DNA from: Inonotus obliquus
Lineage: Eukaryota; Basidiomycota; Agaricomycetes; Hymenochaetales; Hymenochaetaceae
Assembly (NCBI GenBank): GCA_032164295.1
Contig: JAJHTX010000009.1
Coordinates: forward strand, 930,001 to 994,000
Reading direction: 5' to 3'
DNA: 64,000 nucleotides
Of the stretch, positions 1 through 10,897 are shown piece by piece. The translations under genes and the position numbers were made by a program. The notes below the pieces were generated by a model. The model was not told the origin of the DNA. It did not search any database and saw only the letters and a list, made by a program, of their open reading frames with translations. Each line of letters opens with the position of its first letter. Position 1 is the first letter of the stretch.

Positions 1-1029
1 GCGGCGCGGAGTAGTAGTTTGCCTGAGCGTTGACGAAATTACCCGTCTCGATGTTATTGATAGCCATCTGGATAGTGAACTGCTGGTTGGCAGGGATGGT
101 ATCTTGGTTCTTCGGGAAGACGAATTTCGAAGAAGGCATATTCGAGGTCGAAGCGATAACACCTATTGGAGCAGGGTTGCATGATCCAGTTGTGATTTGC
201 TGACCGTTCGTGATGGGTAAGTCGACGGTAAGGCAGAAGTTGATGAAGTTGTTCGTTGACGTTAGTGATGCAACTTGGCCTTCTGTTGGAGTCTGTTGAC
301 CATCGAGAGCAAAACCAGTGGCAATAACGGCCGGGTTGAGCGCTGTAATGTAGAACGTTAGACGATTAGTAAGATAATTGGATTACAACATTTGACGGAT
401 AGCATACTCGTAGCGCTTTGTTCGCTATCCGTAGAGGAACCATTTCCGTTGTTATTCCCGTTATTCCCGTTGTTGTTATTGCCATTGTTGTTATTCCCGT
501 TGTCGGCATTGTTGTTGCCGTTGTTGCCGCCGTTATTGCCATTATTGCCGTTGTTGTTCCCGCCATCGTTATTGTTGTTCCCGCCATTGTTGTTGTTCCC
601 GCCGTTGTTGTTGTTCCCGCCGTTGTTGTTATTGCCGCCGTTGTTGTTGTTATTGCCACCATTGTTGTTGTTACCGCCGTTGTTGACGCCGTTATTGCCG
701 CCGTTATTTCCGTTGTTGCCGCCATTGCCGTTATTATTGCCGCCATTGTTGTTATTGTTGCCGCCATTGCCGTTGTTGCCGCTGTTGCCGTTGTTGTTAT
801 TATTGCCGTTGTTATTATTGCCCTGACCATTACCAGACGTACTGGTCGAAGTAGCAGCTACGTCCGTCGACGTTTCGGTCGCTGCGACGGAGCCGGTGGG
901 ATCGGATACAGCAGCGGATGAGGAAGCACCGGCGGTCACGGTGACTACCGATGTGCATGGCGCACCAAGTACGGACGGGCCGACGAGGGAGAACAAGCTG
1001 AGAGTAACGAAAAGAGCTTTAGGGAACAT
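1..1029 (-). CDS. Secreted array protein 1, Asn/Gly-repeat linker (C-terminus outside window)
   Basis: First of five paralogues. ATG at 1029; exons 1029-408 and 342-<1, with a 65-nt phase-1 intron (GTATGC...ACAG). A hydrophobic N-terminus of about 22 residues ending in LGAP is a clear signal peptide. Residues ~25-65 are Ser/Thr/Ala-rich. Residues ~66-198 are almost only Asn and Gly in GGNNNN-like units. The shared domain then begins (TLNPAVIATGFALDGQQ) and keeps both conserved cysteines (NFCLT, GSCNP) before the edge; about 321 residues are visible. No enzyme family was recognised. As I recall, some basidiomycete annotations label this family 'ribosomal protein S17', but the protein is secreted and nothing ribosomal is seen. 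The linker suggests an extended or self-associating surface protein (inference). Confidence 0.85.
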
Positions 1030-1223
1030 CCTTCCTGAGTCCTCGCAAACAGTTTCTTTTTCGAAAAAAAAAACGAAACAAATAAAATAAAATCCTTCTC
1101 AGAATACGAAAAATCGCAAATGTGCCTGGTCTATAGAGGATGGCAGCTCGTTCGGCTTGGCGTCGGACGGGACCGTAAGGAATGTGCAATAAAAAAGGAA
1201 TGAATGTCCTCGGAAGGTTGGAA

Positions 1224-1343
1224 CGACACCAGGCCGCGAGTGCAGAGGAGACACGAAGTTGGTGAAGATGGAGGGAGAAAGAGAGAGAAAGAGACGAAGG
1301 GGGGATCTTGAAGAAAGGGACTAATCCGGAACTAGCGTTTATA
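1224..1343 (-). promoter_or_regulatory. Promoter/leader of array gene 1
   Basis: TATAAA on the minus strand (TTTATA at 1338-1343) lies about 310 nt before the ATG at 1029. Between them, at 1224-1237, the minus strand reads GCGGCCTGGTGTCG, the element shared by all five array genes. It is about 100 nt after the TATA, so near or just after the likely transcription start. Confidence 0.5.
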
Positions 1344-1344
1344 T

Positions 1345-2438
1345 TAACGAGAAACACTTACTCCGCTGGGCCTGAATCCGGGACCATTCAGTGGAATCAC
1401 ATCACAAAGCAAGAATGAGAACTCGGCATGCAACCAACCGCGTGTTCCTTCGTCCTTCCTCCCCTTCCCCTTTACTAAAACATAGCAACAACAACCAATT
1501 GGCGAACGAGAGGAGAATGAAGAACTCGCAAACTCCGCACCGTGGACGGTGACTCCCGTTAGAGTCCGTTCGCATTGGCGTGCAACCCGCTGTTCGGCAT
1601 TGGATAAAGAGCTTGACGAGGTGCTACTGGCGGGCTCCGGTCTCCAGAGCAAGCAAACCTGAGTTGATCCGGGAGCAACGCAAAGGAATCAATAAGCCCA
1701 CGTTCGGGAGTGTGCGGCTCCCATGCCCCGGCAAGTCGGCCATTGTTAACGACGAAATATACCAAGCTTTCCTCGTCGGGCCTATGAAAGCTTGTGTCAT
1801 ATTCATACAGATGTTTCCATTGGCATCATCCACAGGCATATCCATAGCCGTTCAGGATCAAGGCAGAGTGCATTATTTCAATCAGCTTTCCTTGTCCCGC
1901 ATGGGGAATCAAGGAAAGCGCCCAAAGGTGCCCGAAATACCCAAGCCAGGTCCAGAGCAAATACAAAATTAAAAAATTGTGCGATCAAAGAGGTGTGCCT
2001 GGAGATTGTAGGCAAGGACATCGAGGTGGTAGTCAAGAGGAAAGGCAAGTCCATGATGGAAAAACACATGATCAGCATGATCGGCGTTAGTGGTTGCCAA
2101 GAGACAAGAGGCCAGCAAGCAAGCATACTTCAGTGTGTGCTTAAAATGCCTCATTCGTTATTAATACTGCACAACATGCTGCTATTTCGATACCGATGCC
2201 TAATAATTTACGTCGTCATGGAAATGGACAATGCGAAGAGAAGGAGAAGGACAAGTACGTACAACAAAAGACCAGTAGCCCAGTACTGAACAAAACGAAA
2301 ACGAACATCATCATCAAAGCCCAAAAAAGCAATTCATGCGCAAGAAGTTATGTACAAGAACAACGAAGAGAGAACGAATAAGGTGGTATATGTCACGCAC
2401 AGCGCACTTCTCCGACATGCCATAAGAAAGATAGCCTT
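1345..2438. other. Intergenic, no gene seen
   Basis: Lies between the promoter of array gene 1 and the stop codon of array gene 2. Short open frames on both strands show no family similarity, splice-linked continuity or start context. It probably holds the upstream region of gene 1 and the 3' UTR of gene 2. Confidence 0.6.
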
Positions 2439-3726
2439 CTACTGGACAGTGAAGTAGATCATGTCGTCGAGTGTTCCGTGCTGAGCGACAGCAACAAGGA
2501 CAGGCTGGTGGTTCGCTGCAGCATTGATTGACGCCATGCGGTATGCGCCAGCCGGAAGACCATTCGTAACATCCGCAGTGACAACACCGTTAACCGCCAC
2601 ACCGTTAATGCCCTTGAAGAATGCGAACTTGCTCGGGTCCGTCACAGTCGTCTGATCAAGGCTGTCAAGAAGCTCAATCACGACGTGTGTGTGGCCAATG
2701 ATGTTGCCCTGACCGTTCACTTGCTGCGGCCCAGCGTAGTAGTTAGCCTGAGCGTTGACAAAGTTACCCGTCTCGAGGTTATTGATAGCCATCTGGATAG
2801 TGAACTGCTGGTTGGCAGGGATAGTGTCGTTGTTCTTCGGGAAAGCGAACTTGCTCGATGGCATGTTGGTCCTGGCGGCAATGACACCCATCGGCGCGGG
2901 GTTGCATGAGCCAGTCGTGATCTGCTGGCCGTTGGTGATTGGCTTGTTCACAGTCAAGCAGAAGTTGATAAAGTTGTTTGTAGACGTTAACGACGGAACT
3001 TGGCCTTCTGTTGGGTCCTGCTGTCCATCAAGTGCAAAGCCGGTGGCTATCACTCGCGGATCGAGAGCTAGAAGATCATATCTCAGTTACGTTACTTCGG
3101 AAAAACTTTCTGTTCAACGTACTCAAGGCAGATTGCGGATCATCAGAAGTGACAGAGCCTGATGAATCAGCCGGGGGTGCAGAAGTTGCGCTCGCGTCTG
3201 CAGCGTCAGAGGTCGCAGTTGCTACAGCGGAGCTCTCGAGCCCGGTGCCAGAGGCACCCTTATCACCACCACCGATTGCCAGCGTCTCAGTTGCGCTGGC
3301 CACATCAGACGTGAGCACGGATGAGGCGATGTCGGTACTTGAAACGGCAATGGAATCAGTAACGGATACGGAGTCGGTCGCAGAAGCCGCCGAGGTGCTG
3401 GCGATGCCGCTATTTCCGCCCTTGTCTTTTCCGCCCTTGCCTTTGCCATGATTGCCATTCCTGTTGTGACCTCCCCTTCCTCTCCCGTTACCTTCTTTGC
3501 CACTATTCTTTCCGGAGGCAATAGACGTAGCACTGGCTGCTGCAGAAGATACTACAGCCGAACTGCTAACAGCGGCACTCGTGGCAGCAGCGTTTGTGGC
3601 AGCAGCACCCGAGGCGGAGACTGTGACAGTAGACGGAGCAGGGCATTGTAGTGGAGGAGCGGCGAGAACGGAGGAAGTCGCGAGCACAAGCAGACTAAGA
3701 GAAGCAAAAAGCTGTTTCGAAAACAT
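2439..3726 (-). CDS. Secreted array protein 2, Ser/Ala linker with basic Gly patch
   Basis: ATG at 3726; exons 3726-3123 and 3067-2439, with a 55-nt phase-1 intron; 410 residues. A signal peptide (MFSKQLFASLSLL...) ends near residue 22. Residues ~25-200 are Ala/Ser/Thr-rich, likely O-glycosylated, and contain a Lys/Arg/Gly/Asn patch (GNGRGRGGHNRNGNHGKGKG). Residues 202-410 are the conserved domain: IATGFALDGQQ, two cysteines (NFCLT, GSCNPAPMGV), the FPKNNDTI motif, GHTHVVIE, DPSKFAFFKG and a C-terminal NHQPVLVAVAQHG...YFTVQ. It keeps the full set of conserved histidines (HTH, NHQ, QHG). Probably an extracellular or wall-associated protein; activity unknown. Confidence 0.85.
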
Positions 3727-3825
3727 GATTTAAAAAAAGAAATCGAAAAGCAAGATCCTCTCTTCGGAGTTCTAAAAATGTGCGTGTAATGAACGTCAAC
3801 GGTCGAACGAAAGGAAAGCAGAAGC

Positions 3826-3930
3826 GGGCACCAGGCCGCAAGTAGAGAAATAGAGGAAAGGAAAGAGGCTGAATGGAAAGAGGAGGAGGGCGAGGTGAGT
3901 TGAAAGAAATTTTAAGGGGGAAGTTTTATA
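3826..3930 (-). promoter_or_regulatory. Promoter/leader of array gene 2
   Basis: TATAAAA (plus-strand TTTTATA at 3924-3930) lies about 200 nt upstream of the ATG. The shared leader element reads TGCGGCCTGGTGCCC on the minus strand at 3826-3840, about 85 nt after the TATA. Confidence 0.5.
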
Positions 3931-6806
3931 GTTTTACAAACGGGATGCAGCGGCATCTCGAGAGATCCGGTCTCGCCAGCGGGTGCTCCGAGTATAGGAG
4001 TTTGACGCGGCCAACAGATATTGGAATCCACAAGGACCAATAGAGCGAGCAGAGGAGGCAGATTGTTGATGGCCGCATGAATGCATCTTTTTTCAGGTCC
4101 GGCAACGTGTGTAAAGTGCAACACACTGATTTGCACGATCGGTCTATTCATAGACAGATGCTAGTCGCCAGCTTCTCTCTCATCAGCGTCGCTATAGCGC
4201 ATACATGCGTCAGGTTTAGGCGCGATCAAGATACGTCTTGCGCATCTGAGACCCAGGAGGCGAAAGCAATGCACCAGACGACGAGATATGATTCTAGAGC
4301 GCGTGGGAATGAGCGCTGCGAAAATTGATCCTTTAAAGGTCCCAGGCAATCAGCTGGCTCAAAACGTAAGAATAGACTTACCGAGACCTACTAGCTAGAG
4401 CTCGTCAGCATCATTCAACTACAAATAGCACAGGACTAGGGAAGAACAAAACCTCGAGATCATAGGCGCCCTCTGGGAATAAGAGTTGGTATCATTCATC
4501 CCAGCAGCAACGCGATTTGCCAATGATTTCATCGCTCGGATGAAGCACGGGTTGTATGGTTCGAGTCGGGGTGGGCTTGCACGCCGTGTGGCTCATCAGC
4601 CTCCTGGAATGAGCCGCATCACTGCCGGTGAGAAATCGGAGAGCAATATCAGGCCGAGCGAGAAGGCGCCGTTGCGCTCCTGGTCAGTCGTGGATTTTTT
4701 AGTCTTGTCAAGACAGCAGGAGGAAAAGTGTTTGGGCTTTCCCCGCACTCGCATGAGAATGGCGGCACGAGCATTACTGTAACATTGAGATTAATATTTA
4801 TTGAGAGAGTCGAGTCACATGCATGTGACAAAGTCGCGGATGATGTGACTTTCCTGCTTGAGAGCATTACCTAATCCGGCAAGCAAGGTGAGAAGACGTA
4901 TCGCTTCGACCTGGCGAAAAACCAAACCAGCTCAAACATGTGCTCGCGGATATGGGAAATACGAATAGTTGACCCTCCTCTTGCCGTTGCGGAGCACGAA
5001 CTGGTACCCTTTCCCCGGAAGAATTTCCCTTGGTAACTTGTTGGCGGCGGGCTGAGCGCCGATACAACCGCGTAATGTGGGACTACAACGATTTTGCGGA
5101 AGTCATGTTCGCGGCCCTGACCGCTCGGAAGAAAGCCGACACCGATGCAATGGACCCGTGAAGAAACGCGTCAAAGTCAGCGAACTGGGGGCTGCAGATG
5201 CTCCGGATGGCCGTAGCGACGGAAGAGGCCTAGGGGAAAGCTCGACTTCACCTTCCATCCCTGGAGTGCATTTTACAAGTGAACGAAAAGAACACCTCGT
5301 CCGACTGACCCCCAGGTCAAATGCTGTCTACTTACTGCTATCCTGTCGGTGAACACGCTGAAGCTGCCCGAGGATACCGGCCTGGATCGGAAGAACGAAG
5401 TTGCTTCGTTAAGAGGCGACATCGACGATGAAGTCGCGAAGGGTCGCATACGCGTTCTCCTCTTCTCTCTGAGTTCAACTCGTAAAGCAACTTGCCACCT
5501 GACGTGCCGAATAATTAATTATACGTAAGAGCGATGGAGGAACGATGAGAGTGGTAAGCTTCTCTGTTTCTTTCTGTCGTTTGGTGTTCCTTATGACTTC
5601 TCATCGTAGCTAACTTATCCCGGTTGACGCTTGTAAACAAATCGAAGGAGCTGAAGGATCGAGGTATGTCAATTAGGTGTTATACACGTTGAGGGCTCCT
5701 GACTCATACTCAGCTTGGAGGGGTATTCGACCGAGACCTCAATAGCTTCTTCAAATGAAGAACTAGCTCAACCGCGCTCAAGCCGCTCGTCAAAGTTGTA
5801 GAACACTTACTTGCTGTCCACAAGGAGTATATTGAACGATAACCCTCGTTTTCCGAAAAGCCTTGTTCCTCTATGCTCTATCGATTTGCGAAGCGCTCTC
5901 GTAGTTCTGTCTATGATTCAGGAAGACACTTGCTGAGTGCAATCGAGCGAGAATTGTTCGGCTGTCATTGAAAGCAAGCTTCCAGAACTGACGAACAAGT
6001 CCAGTAAAACAGTCAAATCTCGTTTCTGTGCTCCCTTGCGTTTAGCCCAGCAGCATGATCAGTCTAGGTTGCGCAATGCTAGCCGGTTCTGCAAGGGCGT
6101 GTATCTCGACATGGTTTGGTACAGCTGTCGTCTGAAGTGAACTCGATTACTCAGAACCCGATGATTATTCCAGACTCAGCACGTCTTCATCAACGAACCC
6201 AAAATAGCCGCTTTTCGCTGTTGGGGAGGGATAAACTCGACTCGGATGAAGGTTCACTCGCCGTCCATTGACCCCGAATCTGATTCCGAAGTTGTTCATG
6301 ACCGTACCTGCTATCGCCAGTCTGTCACAGAGTCTTTCCTTTGTATGGAGCACTTGATGACAAATTAAAAACGTATTAAGTCGTTACACCCTCACCACAG
6401 TTGATGTTCTGGTACTGAATTCCATTGAGATAGATACCGACGATAGTGATTCCGACACTTGTCTATCATCACTTCTCTGCGGATCGGAGAATCAAGTCCA
6501 CACGGAGCAGTTGTTGTTTTAGACTTTGTTGAGACAGACTGCTATGGCGTCTTCCAAGAGCGAGGTACTTCGCATTCCGATTGCGCTTCGAACGTCTCAT
6601 TCAAGTTGGGCAAGACCTGATACCAAACTGTGGACAGGATAATCATGTATATTTCAACTCGAAGAACCAAGGAAGGTGAAAAGCTTATTATATCCAAATT
6701 CATGATAGATCCAATTAATGTGGAGGATCAGGGACAAACGATGGATATGGATATGGGGATGAGGAGTTCAAAGCAGGATTGTCGCCCTGGATGTACCCCG
6801 CCCTAA
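3931..6806. other. 2.9-kb gene-poor interval, possible gene relics
   Basis: No intact gene could be built. Around 5074-5520 on the plus strand several adjacent frames look weakly coding: a short open frame from an ATG at 5074, then an acidic/Gly-rich stretch, then a frame ending near 5500. Each is broken by stops, and no introns rescue them. This may be a decayed gene, but no family was recognised. The rest is featureless to the eye. Confidence 0.35.
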
Positions 6807-7621
6807 TCACTCGACAGTGAAGTAGACCATATCGTCAAGAGACCCATGCTGAGCAACTGCGACGAGTACAGGTTGTTGATTGGCCGCTGAATTGATCGAT
6901 GCAAGGCGATAGAAGCCAGCTGGAAGTCCATTATTAATCTTAGCCGAGAGTATGCCGTTGACTGCAGCAGTGTTGATTCCCTTGAAGAACGTGAATATAT
7001 TAGGATCGGTTGGGGTCGTTTGGTCAAGACTGTCCAATTTCTCGATAGCAATCCTCGAATGCCCGAGAATGTCTCCCTGCGCGTTCACCTGTTGCGGAGC
7101 GGCGTAGTAATTGGTAGTTGGATTTGCGAAGTTGCCTGTCGCAAGATTGCTAACAGCCAACTGAACAGTGAAGTCGGTGTTTGCCTGTATGGTGTCATTG
7201 TTCTTTGGGAATACGAACTTCGCAGAAGGCATGTTGGTCGTGGCGGCGATGACGCCCATTGGCGCGGGGTTACATGAGCCAGTCTTGATTTGCAGTCCAT
7301 TGGTGAGTGGCTTATCGACCGTCAAGCAGAAGTTGATGAAGTTGTTTGTGGATGTTAAAGAGGGAACTTGGCCTTCCGTAGCGTTTTGCTGGCCATCCAG
7401 GGCGAAACCGGTGGCAATGACAGCCGGGTTAAGAGCTGATTGCATTTGTCAGTATCCATGAGAACCTGCGAGCGCGCACAATTCTGGTACGTACTAGTTG
7501 CGGACTGTTCGTCAGCAGTTGATGAAGGCGTTCCACTCGTAACAGCTTGAGGCGCTCCGAGTACGGAGGAAGAGAAAAGTGCTAGTAGGACAAGTCCGGC
7601 GTGCATGCTCTTCGGTATCAT
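6807..7621 (-). CDS. Secreted array protein 3, minimal linker
   Basis: ATG at 7621; exons 7621-7495 and 7435-6807, with a 59-nt phase-1 intron; 251 residues, the shortest complete copy. The signal peptide (MIPKSMHAGLVLLALF..., cleavage near LGAP) is followed by only ~18 residues before the conserved domain at 43-251. Both cysteines and the FPKNNDTI, FFKGIN and QHGSLDD motifs are kept. The HTH motif is replaced by HSR and the NHQ motif by NQQ. This copy is close to signal peptide plus domain, so it shows the domain can be secreted alone. Confidence 0.85.
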
Positions 7622-7748
7622 CGTTAAAATTATCGTGAGGTAGGTATCGACTTCTGCAAGGGATTATTTTGTCTCGAGTATCGGATAGTAACAGTGTGCG
7701 AGGAAATTTTTAGACTTCAACAACGTCAAAGGCAAAGGACAAAAGGAA

Positions 7749-7839
7749 GACACCAGGTCTCAGGGAAGAACGAAGGAGTGCAATAAAGCTAGGAGACGAA
7801 ACTGCTGCAAGAAGCGGGTGGTGAGCAACATCCTTTATA
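7749..7839 (-). promoter_or_regulatory. Promoter/leader of array gene 3
   Basis: TATAAA (plus-strand TTTATA at 7834-7839) lies about 213 nt before the ATG. A diverged leader element, GAGACCTGGTGTC on the minus strand at 7749-7761, keeps the CCTGGTGTC core. Confidence 0.45.
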
Positions 7840-7841
7840 CC

Positions 7842-8598
7842 AATGGATCTCAGCCTCCAGAGTGCGTGATCCAGAAATAGGAGCAAATGAGGTTAGTAGC
7901 GACGTTTCTGTGAACTTTGCATGTCGCAACCATGGCTATGTCGAGCGGGGCGCTGATGGACCTCTGAGCATCATTACGGCTGGCCTGATCAGAAGCGAAG
8001 GTGTAGCGTATGTCGAATTCGGAGTTCATTACTCCATCCCACTTCCCATCGGTATAAATCCTTGAGCTACAGTATGGCATGAAGTCATATAGGTTGAGAA
8101 GTGGTGTGGAACAGTAAGACCGAGCCACGGAGGTCATAGGAAGGAAGCCTAGTTCGAAAGCCGGGCAGACTAAAGACTGGCAACTTGAATCAATGCATCA
8201 CATACTCGGGTGGGAATAAACGCTGAAAATAGGACTCATCAAACATCTCAAACATATTTTCATCACAATCACCTACCACGTAGACAACATGCTGGTCCAA
8301 ATAGCGCATCAGCCGAGCTTAGACATATCTTGATTCTTGATGACCGTCTTCCGGACGAGTGATTTAAACACATCACGATTCACTAGTCCATTGGTCCGTC
8401 TTATGCATGATGTACTCGGAAGCCGCGTCGACTTACTCGACTATTTCTGATTATATTATGTTTACCTTGTCTAGGGAAATCATCCATGACATACTATAAT
8501 GAAGTAGCACAATGTCCAAATAGCACGCTCGAGGAGCTTAAGAAAGAAAAGTATATGATATAGTAGTTCTCTTGAACATCCGAGTTTTTACCACTTCA
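7842..8598. other. Intergenic, nothing recognised
   Basis: Upstream region of array gene 3 and 3' flank of array gene 4. Only short unrelated frames; no repeat or RNA signature seen. Confidence 0.55.
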
Positions 8599-9685
8599 CT
8601 ACGCAACTGTAAAGTACACTGCATCGTTTAGGTTACCGTGTTGAGCTACGGCAACGATAGCAGGTTGAATATTCGCTGCTGCGGCGACTGCAGTAGCACG
8701 GTAAAAGCCAGGAGCAAGACCATCCGGAACGTCTCCAGACACTACACCATTCGCCGCAGCGGCCCCAATTCCTTTGAAGAACGCGAACCTATTTGGATCG
8801 GTCAAGGTCGTCTGGTCAAGACTATCCAACTCCTCGATGACTAATCTGACGTTCCCGATTATGTTACCCTGGTCGTTTACTACTTGAGGAGCAGCAAGGT
8901 AGTTGGTCCTTGGATTGACGGCGCTTCCGGTTTGGAGGTTCCTGACCGCCATTGTTACGGTAAACGAAGTACCAGCTGGGATGGTATCGCCATTCTTCGG
9001 GAAAGTGAATTTGATGGATGGCATGTTGGTCGTTGCTGCTATAACACCCATTGGAGCAGGATTGCAGGATCCTTCACTGATTTGTAATCCATTGGTGAGA
9101 GGCTTATTGACCGTTAAGCAGAAGTTGATAAAGTTGTTTGTAGACGTCAATGATGGTACTTGGCCCACTGTCGGTTCTTGTTGTCCATCCTGCGCAAAGC
9201 CGGTTGCGATCACTGCCGGATCGAGAGCTAGGGGAAAGTATATCAGCTATGTTACTTCCGACTCGGATAAGCTTTCCAATCAACATACTCAAGGCGAATT
9301 GCGGATCATCATCTGAAGTCGAAGAACCTGATGACTCGGAAGCTACTGGAGGTGCAACAGTTGCACTCGAGTTTGCGATAACGGAACTCGTGGGACTAGT
9401 GCTGTTAACTGCCGGTGTACCAGTTGCATTGGCAGAATCGGATACAGACACAGATGATGGAGCGTTGGTGTTTGAGACGGTGATGGAAGCTATCCCGGAT
9501 GCAGACTGGGTCACGGATAGGGTCGAAGCTACATGATAGAATAGCCCGTAAATATATGCTTTCAATAACGTAGCATGATACTCACCCGTTGCCGACTGTT
9601 CGTCATCAGAAGCAGATTGTCCAAACGCCGTGGATGACGCAAAAGCGAGCAGGCCAAAAACGAGTAGCATTGACTTGGGTAGCAT
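8599..9685 (-). CDS. Secreted array protein 4, Ser/Thr linker
   Basis: ATG at 9685; exons 9685-9586, 9528-9289 and 9227-8599; 322 residues. It has one more intron than copies 1-3: 9585-9529 (GTGAGT...GTAG, 57 nt, phase 1), which is in frame and has no stop, so an unspliced form would carry 19 extra residues. Signal peptide to about residue 22 (ending AFGQ), then a Ser/Thr/Val linker, then the domain at 114-322. Both cysteines are kept. The HTH motif is NVR and the NHQ motif is NIQ, so only the last conserved histidine (QHG) remains. It is the most diverged copy in the C-terminal half. Confidence 0.82.
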
Positions 9686-9826
9686 AATGATGAAGTTAGA
9701 AGAATGAGAATGTCACCGAGGGATGTATGATAGTAAAGAAGTATATGAACGAGTCAAGAAGTGTCCTGTCAATAAACAAAAGTAGAAGAACGAAGAATGA
9801 ACGAATAGGAAACTAGGGAAAGTCCA

Positions 9827-9906
9827 GCTCCAGGCTGCAGAGGGAGAAAGGCGAAATTATGGAGGGAATGAAGAGTAACATTAACGGAGTACCAGTGCCT
9901 TTTATA
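9827..9906 (-). promoter_or_regulatory. Promoter/leader of array gene 4
   Basis: TATAAAA (plus-strand TTTTATA at 9900-9906) lies about 215 nt before the ATG. A degenerate leader element (CTGCAGCCTGGAGC on the minus strand, 9827-9840) keeps only the GCCTGG core. Confidence 0.4.
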
Positions 9907-10897
9907 TGCGATCTGTTGCGCCGCATGCCACTAACGGAGAGAACTATGACCGCTGATTGGACTGACAGAGTGTTCAGCGTAAGCGATAGAGCGTTGGCAC
10001 CGGGCGCAGAAACAAGACATAGAGACCATGATGAACTTGAATGCCAAGGCTTCAGTAATGCATTTTTTCCTGTTTCGAAAGTCGAAGGACTGTGATGCGC
10101 TCAAGTGTCAAGCTTGGCACGATATTTTAGCACCGGGTTGCAATATATCAACGATGCGAACATCAGATCACTGAAAGTAGAGCTAGATGGTAGCACGTTC
10201 CAAGAGGACAAATACTTGAGCGAGAGACTGAAAAGAAAACAGAAGCCGGGGCCAGAATGTTATGATGGGGGCGGAGAAACAAGAGCTCGAAATTTCAATA
10301 CACAAAGGGAAGGTATTTTGATGAAGTTGATGGTTTTGATCGGCAATCACCGAATCCTAAAAATAGCGTCGTAGCTACAATGTTTGTGTGTATTTCTCAC
10401 GCGAATTAATGTGCCTTCGAAGTTCCTGAGGCCAGTCGTGGCGGATCTGGTGCGAATGTTGCCTGCAAACCATATGCAGTTGTCGTCTTACGCAAAGTGT
10501 GTTGTCTTTAATCTGTCTCTGTAACTGTTGCCGTTGTACGTTCGCTACATACATGTCACCGGTCATCTCGGATATGCTCCAGCCTTGCTGGTGCAGTTCC
10601 CATGTCTTGACAGATCGGTATACCTAATATTTCATACCATCTGATTGCTTTCTCGCCGCGTTCAGATGAACTCGCAGCAGCCCACACCGGTTTGTCTTAG
10701 AAATACATGTCTATTACCCCATACAAGAAAAAAGTATACAGTAGATTTCGAAAACATGCAATCATAATCGTGTAGTCTGCCATCGAGGCAGTTATCTACC
10801 AACAAAAACGAGAGAAATAACCTAGCACCAGAAGGGGAGGGTGTGAAGAATTATGCCACTGCCAGACATGGAGAGGGTAGCAAGGTTGTTGACAGGC
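9907..10897. other. Intergenic, nothing recognised
   Basis: About 1 kb between array genes 4 and 5. Small frames occur on both strands without support. The part next to 10898 is the 3' flank of array gene 5. Confidence 0.55.

Noticed and set aside
392..921. Long plus-strand frames rich in Leu/Pro or Val/Ile
   Set aside because: They are the antisense shadow of the Asn/Gly repeat in array gene 1.
4550..4590. T-arm-like GGTTCGAGTCGG
   Set aside because: No D-arm, anticodon stem or acceptor pairing around it.
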